From NCBI GenBank assembly GCA_902794005.1, contig CADBFO010000011.1:1-51096 (forward strand): a DNA stretch of 51,096 bases, given 5' to 3'. Made by a program: the position numbers and the translations under genes. Each line of letters starts with the position of its first letter. Position 1 is the stretch's first letter. Below the pieces are notes generated by a model. That model worked only from the letters and a program-made list of their open reading frames with translations. It was not told the origin of the DNA and searched no databases. This stretch comes from an uncultured Bacteroidia bacterium (lineage in GTDB: Bacteria; Bacteroidota; Bacteroidia; Bacteroidales; UBA932). Shown here piece by piece: positions 27,404 to 34,693 of the stretch.

Positions 27404-27712
27404 ATGCCGAACAAGGTAAAGCTTACAGCCGTTCGGAAGACGGAATATCCGGACCTGATGGCCCGGTACGAGAACCCCATTCCGCATACCTGCGACGTGC
27501 AGGTCGGGCAAAGCTGGATTTCCGAGAACGGGCAGCGGCCCGAAGGCTTGTGCGCATCGGCCTGGGAGTCGATGCGGACATTTGTGGAAGACCTGGCGGC
27601 CGGAAAGGGCAACTTCTTTGACGGCTGGATGAAGAATCCGATGAGCGCGATGCTCTCCTGTAACGACGGCTTCCGTCCCGTGAGTTTTTATCTGGAAGTC
27701 ATCGAGGACTAA
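27404..27712 (+). CDS. TIGR04076 family protein
   Basis: A 102-residue protein of the TIGR04076 type, judged from VKLTAVRKTEYPDL, the central GLCASAWESM and the family-like ending SCNDGFRPVSFYLEVIED. Cys residues at about 30, 50 and 87 may bind a metal or be redox active. Function is unknown. It starts 1 base after the ATPase stop, so it is probably the last gene of that operon, and it faces the BASS gene 5 bases away. Confidence 0.75.
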   Translation: MPNKVKLTAVRKTEYPDLMARYENPIPHTCDVQVGQSWISENGQRPEGLCASAWESMRTFVEDLAAGKGNFFDGWMKNPMSAMLSCNDGFRPVSFYLEVIED

Positions 27713-27717
27713 AAAAA

Positions 27718-28563
27718 TTATCGCTTCCGGACAATCCCGACATAAATCAGCAGAACGACATTCATCATCAGCGAGTAAAGGATGGCGGGAATGGCCATTT
27801 CCTCGCTGGCAAAGATGAATGGACTGGATGCTATGGCAATGGCCTGGGCGGCGTTCTGCATGCCCACCTCAATGATTACGGTCCGTCGTTGGCGGCTGTC
27901 CGTCCTCACCAGGCGGGAAAGAAGGGACGAGCAGCCGATGGCCAGCAGAATCAGGGCCGTCACACACAGTCCCAGCACGCCGATATTGTCCAGAATGGTC
28001 CGGTGATGCTGGATATAGAAGACTGTAATCAGGATCAGCAGCAGCGGGAAAGCGAGTTTGCCCAGCACCTTGTCGGTTTTCCGGGCCGCCTCCGGCCAGG
28101 CGTAATGAAAGCCGATTCCCAGGAGCACGGGAAGGAGCATCAGCACCAGATTCTGCTTGATGAGGTTTCCGACAGGAAGACTGATGCCCACGCTCTCCCC
28201 CACCAGATTGGTGGCCACGCTCATGATCAGCGGAATGGTAAAGAGGGTAATGACGCTGCTGAGGGCCGTCAAGGTCACGGAAAGGGCCACATCTCCTCCG
28301 GCCAGTTTGGAAAAGACATTGGAAGAACTGCCTCCCGGGCAGCAGGCAATGAGAATAAGGCCGATGAAGAACACCGGCGCAAGGTTGAAGGCCTGGGCCA
28401 GGCCCAGCGCAATGAGCGGAAGGAGCACCAGTTGTCCGAACAGGGCAACGAAAATGGGCCAGGGATGCCTGAAGACCTTCCCGAAATCTTCGAACTTGAG
28501 CGAAAGGCCCAGGTCGAACATCAGAAGGGTCAGGATGGGAAGAACAATCCAGATGGCCATCAT
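27718..28563 (-). CDS. Bile acid:sodium symporter (BASS) family transporter
   Basis: A 281-residue membrane protein with 8-10 helices. Family marks include CCPGGSSSNVFSKLAGGDVALSVTLTALS and, near the end, EVGMQNAAQAIAIA, the crossed helix motif holding the sodium site. Substrates in this family range from bile acids to small carboxylates and cannot be assigned. The ATG at 28563 is chosen because it overlaps the ridA stop as TGATG; a GTG at 28584 would extend it into ridA. Confidence 0.85.
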   Translation of the reverse strand: MMAIWIVLPILTLLMFDLGLSLKFEDFGKVFRHPWPIFVALFGQLVLLPLIALGLAQAFNLAPVFFIGLILIACCPGGSSSNVFSKLAGGDVALSVTLTALSSVITLFTIPLIMSVATNLVGESVGISLPVGNLIKQNLVLMLLPVLLGIGFHYAWPEAARKTDKVLGKLAFPLLLILITVFYIQHHRTILDNIGVLGLCVTALILLAIGCSSLLSRLVRTDSRQRRTVIIEVGMQNAAQAIAIASSPFIFASEEMAIPAILYSLMMNVVLLIYVGIVRKR

Positions 28564-28943
28564 CAGCCTTTGGAAGCAATGCACTCAATCTCCACAAGGG
28601 CGCCCTTGGGAAGGGTTTTGACGGCCACGGCGCTGCGTGCGGGGAAAGGCGCGGTGAAGAACTGGGCATAGACTTCGTTCATGGCGGCGAAGTCACCCAT
28701 ATCGGCCAGGAAAACGGTGGTTTTCACCACATTCTCGAGTTTCAGACCGGCGGCTTCCAGAATGGCCCGGGCATTGGTAAGGCTCCGGTGGGTCTGTTCC
28801 TTCACGCCGCCCTCCGGGAAGGCGCCCGTAGCAGGGTCAATAGGCAGTTGCCCGGAAACGAAAACAAGGCCCATCCCACTGTCGATGGCCTGGCTGTAAG
28901 GGCCGATGGCGGCCGGCGCTTTTTCTGTATTGACTGATTTCAT
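28563..28943 (-). CDS. ridA: RidA family enamine/imine deaminase
   Basis: A 126-residue RidA/YjgF protein hydrolysing reactive enamines and imines made by PLP enzymes. Landmarks are APAAIGPYSQAI, FVSGQLPIDP, TNARAILEAAG and the conserved active-site region PARSAVAVKTLPKGALVEIECIA with its Arg. The ATG at 28943 follows a promoter box at 28960-28967. It is translationally coupled to the BASS gene. Confidence 0.92.
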   Translation of the reverse strand: MKSVNTEKAPAAIGPYSQAIDSGMGLVFVSGQLPIDPATGAFPEGGVKEQTHRSLTNARAILEAAGLKLENVVKTTVFLADMGDFAAMNEVYAQFFTAPFPARSAVAVKTLPKGALVEIECIASKG

Positions 28944-28959
28944 CGTTGCGAAGTTTTCA

Positions 28960-28967
28960 CAAATGTA
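28960..28967 (-). promoter_or_regulatory. -7 promoter box of ridA
   Basis: On the minus strand these bases read TACATTTG, matching TAnnTTTG. The predicted leader to the ATG at 28943 is about 12 bases. Confidence 0.5.
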
Positions 28968-28988
28968 CATTTTTTCGCCGAAAATAAC

Positions 28989-28996
28989 TAACTTCG
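28989..28996 (+). promoter_or_regulatory. -7-like box before the 83-aa protein gene
   Basis: TAACTTCG, the TAnnTTCG variant, lies 34 bases before the ATG at 29031 and is divergent from the ridA promoter. Confidence 0.4.
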
Positions 28997-29030
28997 CACA
29001 GAGGAATCTGCAACGAAAAACGCAATCATA

Positions 29031-29282
29031 ATGGAAAACAGAGAATTACAAGTGTGGTGGTCATCTCTTCCCATCAGCGAAAAGGAAAGAATCGCAAGAA
29101 AAGGACTCTCAAAAAGAACGGCCGACGGAAAAGTGGACGACAGCCTGGTATTCTATCCCGCCTGCACTGTCTGGTGGAACAATCTGGACATCAAGCAGAA
29201 AGAAACCATCTACCGGCACTGCGTTGCCAAGCACGGCGACGAACTCAAAGAGTGGAAAGAGGGCAACCCGTACGGAGATTAA
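29031..29282 (+). CDS. Small conserved hypothetical protein (83 aa)
   Basis: No named family recognised. An 83-residue soluble, Trp- and Lys-rich protein with no signal peptide. Two similar halves are visible: VWWSSLPISEKERIARKG and VWWNNLDIKQKETIYRHC, each a WW(S/N)(S/N)L-x-I-x-x-K-E helix start. An internal duplication of a helical unit seems likely. The stop lies 3 bases from the stop of convergent dtd. Confidence 0.7.
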   Translation: MENRELQVWWSSLPISEKERIARKGLSKRTADGKVDDSLVFYPACTVWWNNLDIKQKETIYRHCVAKHGDELKEWKEGNPYGD

Positions 29283-29285
29283 ACC

Positions 29286-29738
29286 CTATTCCCTGTTTTG
29301 GGTGTCCATGCAAATGGTCACCGGCCCGTCGTTCACGAGGGCCACTTTCATATCGGCCCCAAATTCTCCGGTGCCCACCGGCTTTCCCAGCGCGGCGGAA
29401 AGGGCGTCGCAGAACTTCCCGTAAAGGGGAATGGCCAGTTCATGCCCGGCGGCTCCGATGTAGGAAGGCCTGTTTCCCTTCTTGGTAGAAGCCATCAGCG
29501 TGAACTGACTCACCACCAGAACCTCTCCTCCCGCATCCAGTACGCTGCGGTTCATCACGCCCGCCTCATCATCGAAGATGCGAAGGCCCGCGATTTTCTT
29601 CACCAGCCACTCCACATCTTCCGGCCCGTCCGCATGGCCGATTCCCAGCAGAACCAACAGACCCGGTCCGATGGAAGATTTCACCGTCCCGTCAATGGTG
29701 ACGGAGGCTGAAGATACTCTTTGGATTACTGCACGCAT
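29286..29738 (-). CDS. dtd: D-aminoacyl-tRNA deacylase
   Basis: Removes D-amino acids wrongly loaded on tRNA. In the 150 residues the signature motifs are [11 protein letters not shown] (SQFTL) and [13 protein letters not shown] (NxGPxT), which build the cross-subunit active site; the start MRAVIQRV is canonical. It overlaps the carbonic anhydrase gene by 13 bases and ends a leftward run of six closely spaced genes. Confidence 0.96.
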   Translation of the reverse strand: MRAVIQRVSSASVTIDGTVKSSIGPGLLVLLGIGHADGPEDVEWLVKKIAGLRIFDDEAGVMNRSVLDAGGEVLVVSQFTLMASTKKGNRPSYIGAAGHELAIPLYGKFCDALSAALGKPVGTGEFGADMKVALVNDGPVTICMDTQNRE

Positions 29739-30277
29739 GACTGTACCTCCGCCAGTTCTCCCGTGGCCGAATCGATAATGAAGCCGCGGACCGTCACGTC
29801 CGACGGGATGAGCGGGTGGTCCACAATGGCGGCTACGGTATCACGGACCGACTTCTCGGTGTCGTGGAAACCTTCCAGCCAGGCATTCAGATCGATGTCT
29901 TTTCTTTCCAACGCCGCTTCCGGGATGCCCCGCCGCAGCATTTCCTCCCTGAAATGCGCAAAGTGCATATGACAGGCGCCGCAAGTGGTGTGTGCCACCA
30001 CCATGATCTCCGTCACACCCAGCTCATACACCGCCACAATCAGGCTGCGCATGGCCGAATCCCACGGCGAAGGAATCACGGCGCCGGCATTCTTGATAAT
30101 TTTCGCATCCCCGTTCTTCAACCCCAGAGCGTCCTGCAGCAGCACCGAAAGGCGCGTGTCCATACAACTGAGTACCGCCAGCTTTTTGTCCGGGAACTTA
30201 TCGGTAAGGTGTTTCTCATAGCCCTTGGAGGCCACGAATTCGCGATTGTACGCAAGAACTTGGTCGATACTGCCCAT
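29726..30277 (-). CDS. Beta-class carbonic anhydrase
   Basis: A 183-residue beta-carbonic anhydrase interconverting CO2 and bicarbonate. The zinc ligands are Cys38 (LSCMDTR), His96 and Cys99 (AHTTCGACH); the Asp40-Arg42 catalytic dyad is intact. The ATG at 30277 starts [11 protein letters not shown], whereas longer frames run into YccF sequence. In this organism it may supply bicarbonate for carboxylations. It is co-transcribed with yccF and dtd. Confidence 0.9.
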   Translation of the reverse strand: MGSIDQVLAYNREFVASKGYEKHLTDKFPDKKLAVLSCMDTRLSVLLQDALGLKNGDAKIIKNAGAVIPSPWDSAMRSLIVAVYELGVTEIMVVAHTTCGACHMHFAHFREEMLRRGIPEAALERKDIDLNAWLEGFHDTEKSVRDTVAAIVDHPLIPSDVTVRGFIIDSATGELAEVQSCVQ

Positions 30278-30282
30278 ATACT

Positions 30283-30651
30283 TTAAAGGATTACTTTGCC
30301 AAACGGGAAAATGGAGCCCACAGCCATCTTGAAATGCTGCATCCCCCAGGGAATGCCCACGATGGTGATACAGAAAAAGAGACCGCAGGTCAGATGGATG
30401 AGGGCAATTTCCCACCAGCCGAGCAGGATCCAGATCAGATTCATCAGCACCGACACGCAGCCCGGCTCGCCGGGACCGTTCACCAGTTCGTGCCCGAACG
30501 GCCACAGAGCATAAGTTCCCAACTTGAACAACTGGACACCAAAGGGTATGCCGATGATGGTGATGCACATCAAAAGGCCCACCATGTAGTAAATCAGGGC
30601 GATGAGAATACCGCCCAGGATGAGCCAGAGCAAATTCCCGAAGAATTTCAT
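30283..30651 (-). CDS. yccF: YccF family inner membrane protein
   Basis: A 122-residue protein made of two repeated hydrophobic YccF units: LWLILGGILIALIYYMVG...CITIIGIPFGVQLFKL and LIWILLGWWEIALIHLTCG...CITIVGIPWGMQHFKM. Each ends with the IGIP(F/W)G motif. Function is unknown. It is 5 bases upstream of the carbonic anhydrase gene. Confidence 0.92.
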   Translation of the reverse strand: MKFFGNLLWLILGGILIALIYYMVGLLMCITIIGIPFGVQLFKLGTYALWPFGHELVNGPGEPGCVSVLMNLIWILLGWWEIALIHLTCGLFFCITIVGIPWGMQHFKMAVGSIFPFGKVIL

Positions 30652-30664
30652 ATCTTACCGTACC

Positions 30665-30952
30665 TTATAATTCCTTGAGTGCTCTAGCCAGTTGATCGGG
30701 GCAGCTCGTGCCGCGTCCCTTGCAGTCAATGCCTTCCAGAAGGCCGATGACCTCCTCCATCTTCCTGCCTTCACAGAGCCGGGCAAGCCCTTTGGTGTTT
30801 CCGTCGCAGCCTTTGACGATTTCCACCCGGCGGATGATGTCGCCTTCGGTCTGGAGATTAATCTGCGTGGAGCACGTCATGCCGCAGGTTGTGAAGCAGG
30901 TGCTGCGAATACCGTCTGCAGTGGTATCAGATAGTTTGTTTACGTTGTGCAT
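30665..30952 (-). CDS. TSCPD domain protein (TIGR03905 type)
   Basis: A 95-residue cysteine-rich protein. It has MTCSTQI, a GCDGNTKGLARL segment and the naming motif GRGTSCPDQLARALKEL near the C-terminus. Stand-alone TSCPD proteins resemble the C-terminal zinc-binding domain of vitamin-B12-dependent ribonucleotide reductases; their role is unknown. The ATG at 30952 is used; a longer frame to 30997 would overlap the upstream gene. Confidence 0.85.
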   Translation of the reverse strand: MHNVNKLSDTTADGIRSTCFTTCGMTCSTQINLQTEGDIIRRVEIVKGCDGNTKGLARLCEGRKMEEVIGLLEGIDCKGRGTSCPDQLARALKEL

Positions 30953-30986
30953 TGTTTGTTGTGGTTTAGAGTGACTGTCGGGCTTC

Positions 30987-31508
30987 CTAAAAATCAATCG
31001 CGATGGGGTCGGCTGTGAAAGAGTTGATGGTTGCCTTGGCGTCCTTTAGGAAAAACACGGCGGTGTTTCCGTCATTCTCGTCATACATGGAACGGAGGCC
31101 GGGATTGGCATCCAGCATGGCTTTCTTCACTTCTACGCGAGTGTCTTCCACAAGCGTTGCGCTGATGCGGAGCCATCGGCCTTCATCGGCCCTGTAGGCA
31201 CAGATGGCCACCTTGGGGTTGGCGGCAATCTGTTTGGCCACGTTCTTCACATAGCCGGTCTGGATATAGAGTTTTCCCTCGATGATTTCGGCCGTGCCGA
31301 AAGGACGCACCTGGGGAGCGTCTCCGTCCACCGTCGCGAGGAAATAGACGCCTGCCGCATGCAGGAAATCTCTTGCTTGTTGCATATTGTCCTGGTTCTT
31401 CGATTGATACTCTGCCGGAATGACCAGCTGCTGATTCTTCTGCCGGCCTTTGGGACCGCACGAAATGATGGACAGCAGCACTGCTGTTGCCAATAGAATT
31501 CTTTTCAT
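30987..31508 (-). CDS. Lipoprotein with pyridoxamine-5'-phosphate-oxidase-like FMN-binding domain
   Basis: 173 residues. The signal peptide with lipobox (LLSIISC, Cys17) is unusual for this mostly cytoplasmic fold. The rest (about 40-173) is a split-barrel PNPOx-like domain: FLATVDGDAPQVRPFGTAEIIEGKLYIQTG and NPKVAICAYR...WLRISATLVED. It probably binds FMN or a related flavin outside the inner membrane. It follows the aldo/keto reductase gene after 3 bases, which suggests a redox pairing. Confidence 0.8.
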   Translation of the reverse strand: MKRILLATAVLLSIISCGPKGRQKNQQLVIPAEYQSKNQDNMQQARDFLHAAGVYFLATVDGDAPQVRPFGTAEIIEGKLYIQTGYVKNVAKQIAANPKVAICAYRADEGRWLRISATLVEDTRVEVKKAMLDANPGLRSMYDENDGNTAVFFLKDAKATINSFTADPIAIDF

Positions 31509-31511
31509 TGT

Positions 31512-32348
31512 CTATACTACAGTTTCAGGGTTATACTTCAGGGCATCTGACGGCCAGCCTTCCAGATTATGGCCCGTGTCAAGACAGCGGATCGCCGCCA
31601 TCTCGTCCTGCGACAGGTCAAAGTCCAGCGTGTCCAGATTCTGGATCATCCGCTCTTTGTGGACGGACTTCGGAATGACGATGATCCCCTGCTGCGTGAG
31701 AAAGCGGAGTGCAACCTGCGCGGCAGTCTTACCGTGTGCGGCTCCGACCTCGGTCAGAACCGGATTCGTGAAGATGCCGTTCAGGCCTTCGGCCAGCGGA
31801 CCCCAGGATTCGACGACGGTTCCGGCATCGGCCATCTTCGAAATCATCGGCCGCTGCTGGTAGAAGACATGGGTCTCTATCTGGTTCACGGCAGGGATCA
31901 TGGAGGCCTCCCGGACCAATTTCTCGAACTGTCCCGGGTAGAAATTGGAAACGCCGATGCTCCTCAGATACCCTTCCTTGACCAAATCTTCAAAGGCGGC
32001 CCAGATGTCTCCGTCGTTTCCCATCGGCCAGTGAATGAGCATGAGGTCCAGGTAGTCCAGCCTCATCCGCCGGAGAGATCCCTTCACATTCTCCTTGGCC
32101 TGGGCATAAGTGGGCCGTGACTGGCATAGTTTGGATGTTATGAAAACCTCATCCCTGGGAACGCCGGACTTGCGGACGGCAGCGCCCACCATCGCCTCGT
32201 TTTCATAGTACTGGGCGGTGTCCAGGGAACGGTATCCTACGCTAAGGGCATCCAGGACGCAGCGTTCTGTGACGGACGGATCCACCATATAGACGCCATA
32301 GCCGATGATCGGCATATCAATGCCGCAGTTGAGTTTTACGTTCTGCAT
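31512..32348 (-). CDS. Aldo/keto reductase
   Basis: A 278-residue NADPH-dependent reductase with a TIM barrel. The catalytic tetrad is visible: Asp in SLDTAQYYENE, Tyr in the same segment, Lys in ITSKLCQSR and His in DLMLIHWPMG. The NADP-binding region is IVIPKSVHKERMIQN. The ATG at 32348 is used because the GTG at 32360 falls at the predicted transcription start. It is the first gene of the run leading to dtd. Confidence 0.9.
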   Translation of the reverse strand: MQNVKLNCGIDMPIIGYGVYMVDPSVTERCVLDALSVGYRSLDTAQYYENEAMVGAAVRKSGVPRDEVFITSKLCQSRPTYAQAKENVKGSLRRMRLDYLDLMLIHWPMGNDGDIWAAFEDLVKEGYLRSIGVSNFYPGQFEKLVREASMIPAVNQIETHVFYQQRPMISKMADAGTVVESWGPLAEGLNGIFTNPVLTEVGAAHGKTAAQVALRFLTQQGIIVIPKSVHKERMIQNLDTLDFDLSQDEMAAIRCLDTGHNLEGWPSDALKYNPETVV

Positions 32349-32364
32349 AAATGTATTCACTTCC

Positions 32365-32372
32365 CAAATTTA
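32365..32372 (-). promoter_or_regulatory. -7 promoter box of the aldo/keto reductase operon
   Basis: On the minus strand these bases read TAAATTTG, a perfect match. A TTTC at 32392-32395, 19 bases upstream, may serve as -33 box. The leader to the ATG at 32348 is about 12 bases. Confidence 0.6.
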
Positions 32373-32850
32373 CTAAAAAACCTCCGAATGAGAAAATCAA
32401 TCCGACGGAATCTCCGGCTTCCGCCCCTTGCGGCTGCACGGCTTCTTGGATTTCTGCAGGAACTTCCGGAAGGAAACGGGCTTTCCGTGCCCCTCGGAAT
32501 GCCGCCGGTAAGCTTCACTGCACGCCCTCCCGTGGTGCGTTCATTCAAGTTGTCTGTACTGCATTCTTTTATGCGAAGATGGCGGCAAGTCTAAGAAGCT
32601 GTTTTGCAGCACCGTGCTTCAAGAGTTGAAGCACAGTTTTGAGCGTGGGAAGCCGATAATGTGCCTGAGGCGGGGTTACGGCAGTGGGGTAAAGCACAAA
32701 AATTTCCTCCGGTGGCCTGAAGTGTGCTTCAAGTCTTGAATCTCGGCCGTGAAAATGGGAGCGGCACGGCAAAAACAACTTCGTCCGCCGGTCCGGAGTG
32801 TTGCACCGGGTCACCGGGAAAGCGAGGCTGCTGAAAAACGAAAGTCGCGC
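32373..32850. other. Non-coding, hairpin-rich intergenic region
   Basis: About 480 bases with no convincing gene, unusually long for this compact window. Short open frames exist on both strands (for example 32569-32814 on the minus strand), but they have low-complexity basic or shadow-like composition and no start context. It holds repeated GTGCTTCAAGnnTTGAA units and a perfect hairpin (see the repeat entry), and the base composition is mixed GC-rich. It could encode a structured RNA, be an intergenic repeat element or be the remains of a decayed gene. Confidence 0.45.
32614..32740. repeat. Two copies of GTGCTTCAAGnnTTGAA, one a perfect hairpin
   Basis: GTGCTTCAAGAGTTGAAGCAC at 32614-32634 has 9-base arms around GAG. 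At 32724-32740 the same 17-base unit recurs as GTGCTTCAAGTCTTGAA. The second copy lacks the closing GCAC arm. Units are 110 bases apart in the same orientation, although each unit is itself nearly palindromic. Confidence 0.6.
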
Positions 32851-33057
32851 TTACATCAGCAAGCGGATGAGGCGTCCGTCACGGACGAAGATTTCGGGGT
32901 ATTTGAAGAAGAGGGCCCAGATCTGGGCCTCGGTGACGGGGGTGCCGTCTCTCCGCACATGGAGGCGGCGGGCGTTGATTTCACGCGCCAGCCGATCGGC
33001 ACTCATCCCGCAGCCTTGCGTGGAGAGCAGCCATACCATTGCTTCTTCAATTTTCAT
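32851..33057 (-). CDS. Small winged-helix/HARE-HTH-like protein (68 aa)
   Basis: A 68-residue protein: MKIEEAMVWLL, then SADRLAREINARRLHVRRDGTPVTEAQIWALFFKYPEIFVRDGRLIRLL. The helix, helix, basic hairpin and final FVRDGRLIRL pattern fits the HB1/HARE-HTH winged-helix domain, in which MSADRLAREIN is the recognition part. As a lone domain it may bind nucleic acid or act as an adaptor to a partner. A perfect -7 box ends 7 bases before its ATG. It is divergent from the PuuD-like gene. Confidence 0.65.
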   Translation of the reverse strand: MKIEEAMVWLLSTQGCGMSADRLAREINARRLHVRRDGTPVTEAQIWALFFKYPEIFVRDGRLIRLLM

Positions 33058-33064
33058 GACAGGG

Positions 33065-33072
33065 CAAAATTA
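33065..33072 (-). promoter_or_regulatory. -7 promoter box of the small HTH gene
   Basis: On the minus strand these bases read TAATTTTG. It ends 7 bases before the ATG at 33057, predicting a leader of only a few bases. Confidence 0.55.
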
Positions 33073-33084
33073 GAAAGAATTTGC

Positions 33085-33092
33085 TATATTTG
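33085..33092 (+). promoter_or_regulatory. -7 promoter box of the PuuD-like gene
   Basis: TATATTTG, a perfect match, 17 bases before the ATG at 33110. It is arranged back to back with the leftward box at 33065-33072, so the two promoters overlap and may compete. Confidence 0.6.
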
Positions 33093-33109
33093 GCCATCTG
33101 AACAAAGAA

Positions 33110-33811
33110 ATGATGCGAAAACCAGTCATAGGAATGCTGCCCATCTGGGACCCCGACAAGGAAGCCCGGATGTTCCCGCCCTACCTGGAAGGTATCAAGG
33201 CAGCCGGCGGCTCTCCCCTTGTTTTCCCCGAAACCACACACAAAGAAACGCTTAAACGCTATATTGAGCGGTCCGACGGAATCGTCTTTACCGGCGGATA
33301 CGACATAAGTCCCGCGCTCTATGGGATGAAAGATGAAACGGGCGGGCTGGTTGAGCCCTTCCCGAAGCGGGATGAGATGGAATCCTTTGTCCTGGAAGAG
33401 ACCCTCCGGGCCGATAAACCCATCCTGGGAGTGTGCCGCGGCCTCCAGTTCATCAACGCCGCCCTGGGCGGAACGCTGTATCAGGACCTCCCCATCCAAC
33501 ACTCCTCCGGAATCAAGCATCAGCAGGAAGAGCCCTTCGAAGAGCCTGTGCATGACATCATGCCGGAAGGACCGCTCAAAGAACTCGCCGGAAAAAACAC
33601 ACTGAAAGTAAACAGCCTCCATCATCAGGCCGTCCGCACCCTGTCCCCGGAACTTGAACCCATGGCCACCAGCCCGGACGGGCTCATAGAAGCCGCATAC
33701 ATGCCCTCCAGGACCTTTGTCTGGGCCGTACAGTGGCATCCGGAATTCCTGTTCCGGAACAGTCCCGTGAATCTGGCCATTCTCCAGGCCTTTATCGACG
33801 CATCCCTCTAA
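33110..33811 (+). CDS. Class I glutamine amidotransferase, gamma-glutamyl-GABA hydrolase (PuuD) type
   Basis: A 233-residue peptidase C26 family enzyme. The nucleophile Cys109 sits in PILGVCRGLQFINAALGG, the catalytic His-Glu pair in VQWHPEF, and FTGGYDISPALYG is the family oxyanion region. It hydrolyses gamma-glutamyl amides; the exact substrate is unknown, as no polyamine genes are adjacent. fabD starts 12 bases after its stop. Confidence 0.88.
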   Translation: MMRKPVIGMLPIWDPDKEARMFPPYLEGIKAAGGSPLVFPETTHKETLKRYIERSDGIVFTGGYDISPALYGMKDETGGLVEPFPKRDEMESFVLEETLRADKPILGVCRGLQFINAALGGTLYQDLPIQHSSGIKHQQEEPFEEPVHDIMPEGPLKELAGKNTLKVNSLHHQAVRTLSPELEPMATSPDGLIEAAYMPSRTFVWAVQWHPEFLFRNSPVNLAILQAFIDASL

Positions 33812-33823
33812 ATTCATAACGAA

Positions 33824-34693
33824 ATGAAAACCGCATACATTTTCCCCGGCCAGGGTTCCCAATTCCCTGGAATGGCCCAGGATCTTTACGCCGGGAACAA
33901 GGACTTGATGGAGAAAGCCAACCGCATCCTCGGCTTCCGCCTCACGGACATTATGTTCGAAGGAACGGCCGATGAGCTAAAGGCCACCCGCGTCACCCAG
34001 CCGGCCATTTTCCTGCACAGCGTCCTTCTGGCCCTGGGCCGGCAGGAGCAGCCGGACATGGTGGCCGGACACTCCCTGGGCGAATTCTCCGCCCTGGTGG
34101 CCGCCGGAGCCGTCAGTTTCGAGGACGGCCTGCGTCTTGTGGCCCTCCGCGCCAGCGAGATGCAGAAATGCTGTGAAAAGGCCCCCGGCGCCATGGCCGC
34201 CGTCATCAACCTTCCGGACAGTGTCATCGAACAAGTGTGCGCCGGCATTCCCGGCGTGGTTCCGGCCAATTACAACGCTCCGGGCCAGGTGGTCATTTCC
34301 GGAGAGGAAGCAGCCGTGGACGAGGCCTGCGCACAGCTGAAGGCGGCCGGTGCCAAGCGCGCCCTCAGGCTTCCCGTGAGCGGCGCCTTCCACTCCCCCC
34401 TCATGGAGCCGGCCCGCGCAGAACTGGCCAAAGCCATCGACGGAACGCCCGTCCATGCGCCCCGCTGCCCCATCTACCAGAACGTATCGGCCCGGCCCAC
34501 CACGGACCCGTCCCTGATCAAAGAGAATCTCCTGAAACAGCTCACTTCCCCCGTCCGCTGGACGCAGACGGTTCAGAATATGCTGGCCGACGGGGCCACC
34601 ACCTTCGCAGAACTGGGTCCCGGCACCGTTCTTCAAGGTCTCGTGAAACGGATCGCCGGCCCTGAAGCAGTTGAGAATCTTACGATTGTCTAA
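33824..34693 (+). CDS. fabD: Malonyl-CoA:ACP transacylase
   Basis: A 289-residue fatty-acid-synthesis enzyme that loads malonyl groups onto acyl carrier protein. Motifs: FPGQGSQFPGM at the N-terminus, GHSLGEFSAL with nucleophile Ser84, RA in ALRASEMQ and the catalytic His in SGAFHSPLM. Other fab genes are not in the window. The last 4 bases overlap the end of convergent gph. Confidence 0.95.
   Translation: MKTAYIFPGQGSQFPGMAQDLYAGNKDLMEKANRILGFRLTDIMFEGTADELKATRVTQPAIFLHSVLLALGRQEQPDMVAGHSLGEFSALVAAGAVSFEDGLRLVALRASEMQKCCEKAPGAMAAVINLPDSVIEQVCAGIPGVVPANYNAPGQVVISGEEAAVDEACAQLKAAGAKRALRLPVSGAFHSPLMEPARAELAKAIDGTPVHAPRCPIYQNVSARPTTDPSLIKENLLKQLTSPVRWTQTVQNMLADGATTFAELGPGTVLQGLVKRIAGPEAVENLTIV

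Noticed and set aside
32440-32500. CCGGAAGGAAAC resembling the SRP RNA apical loop
   Set aside because: The conserved GGAAGCAGC continuation and the flanking pairing of SRP RNA are missing.
32569-32814. An 81-codon leftward open frame in the intergenic region
   Set aside because: It spans the hairpin repeats, has no promoter or start context and no recognisable domain; kept as a non-coding region.
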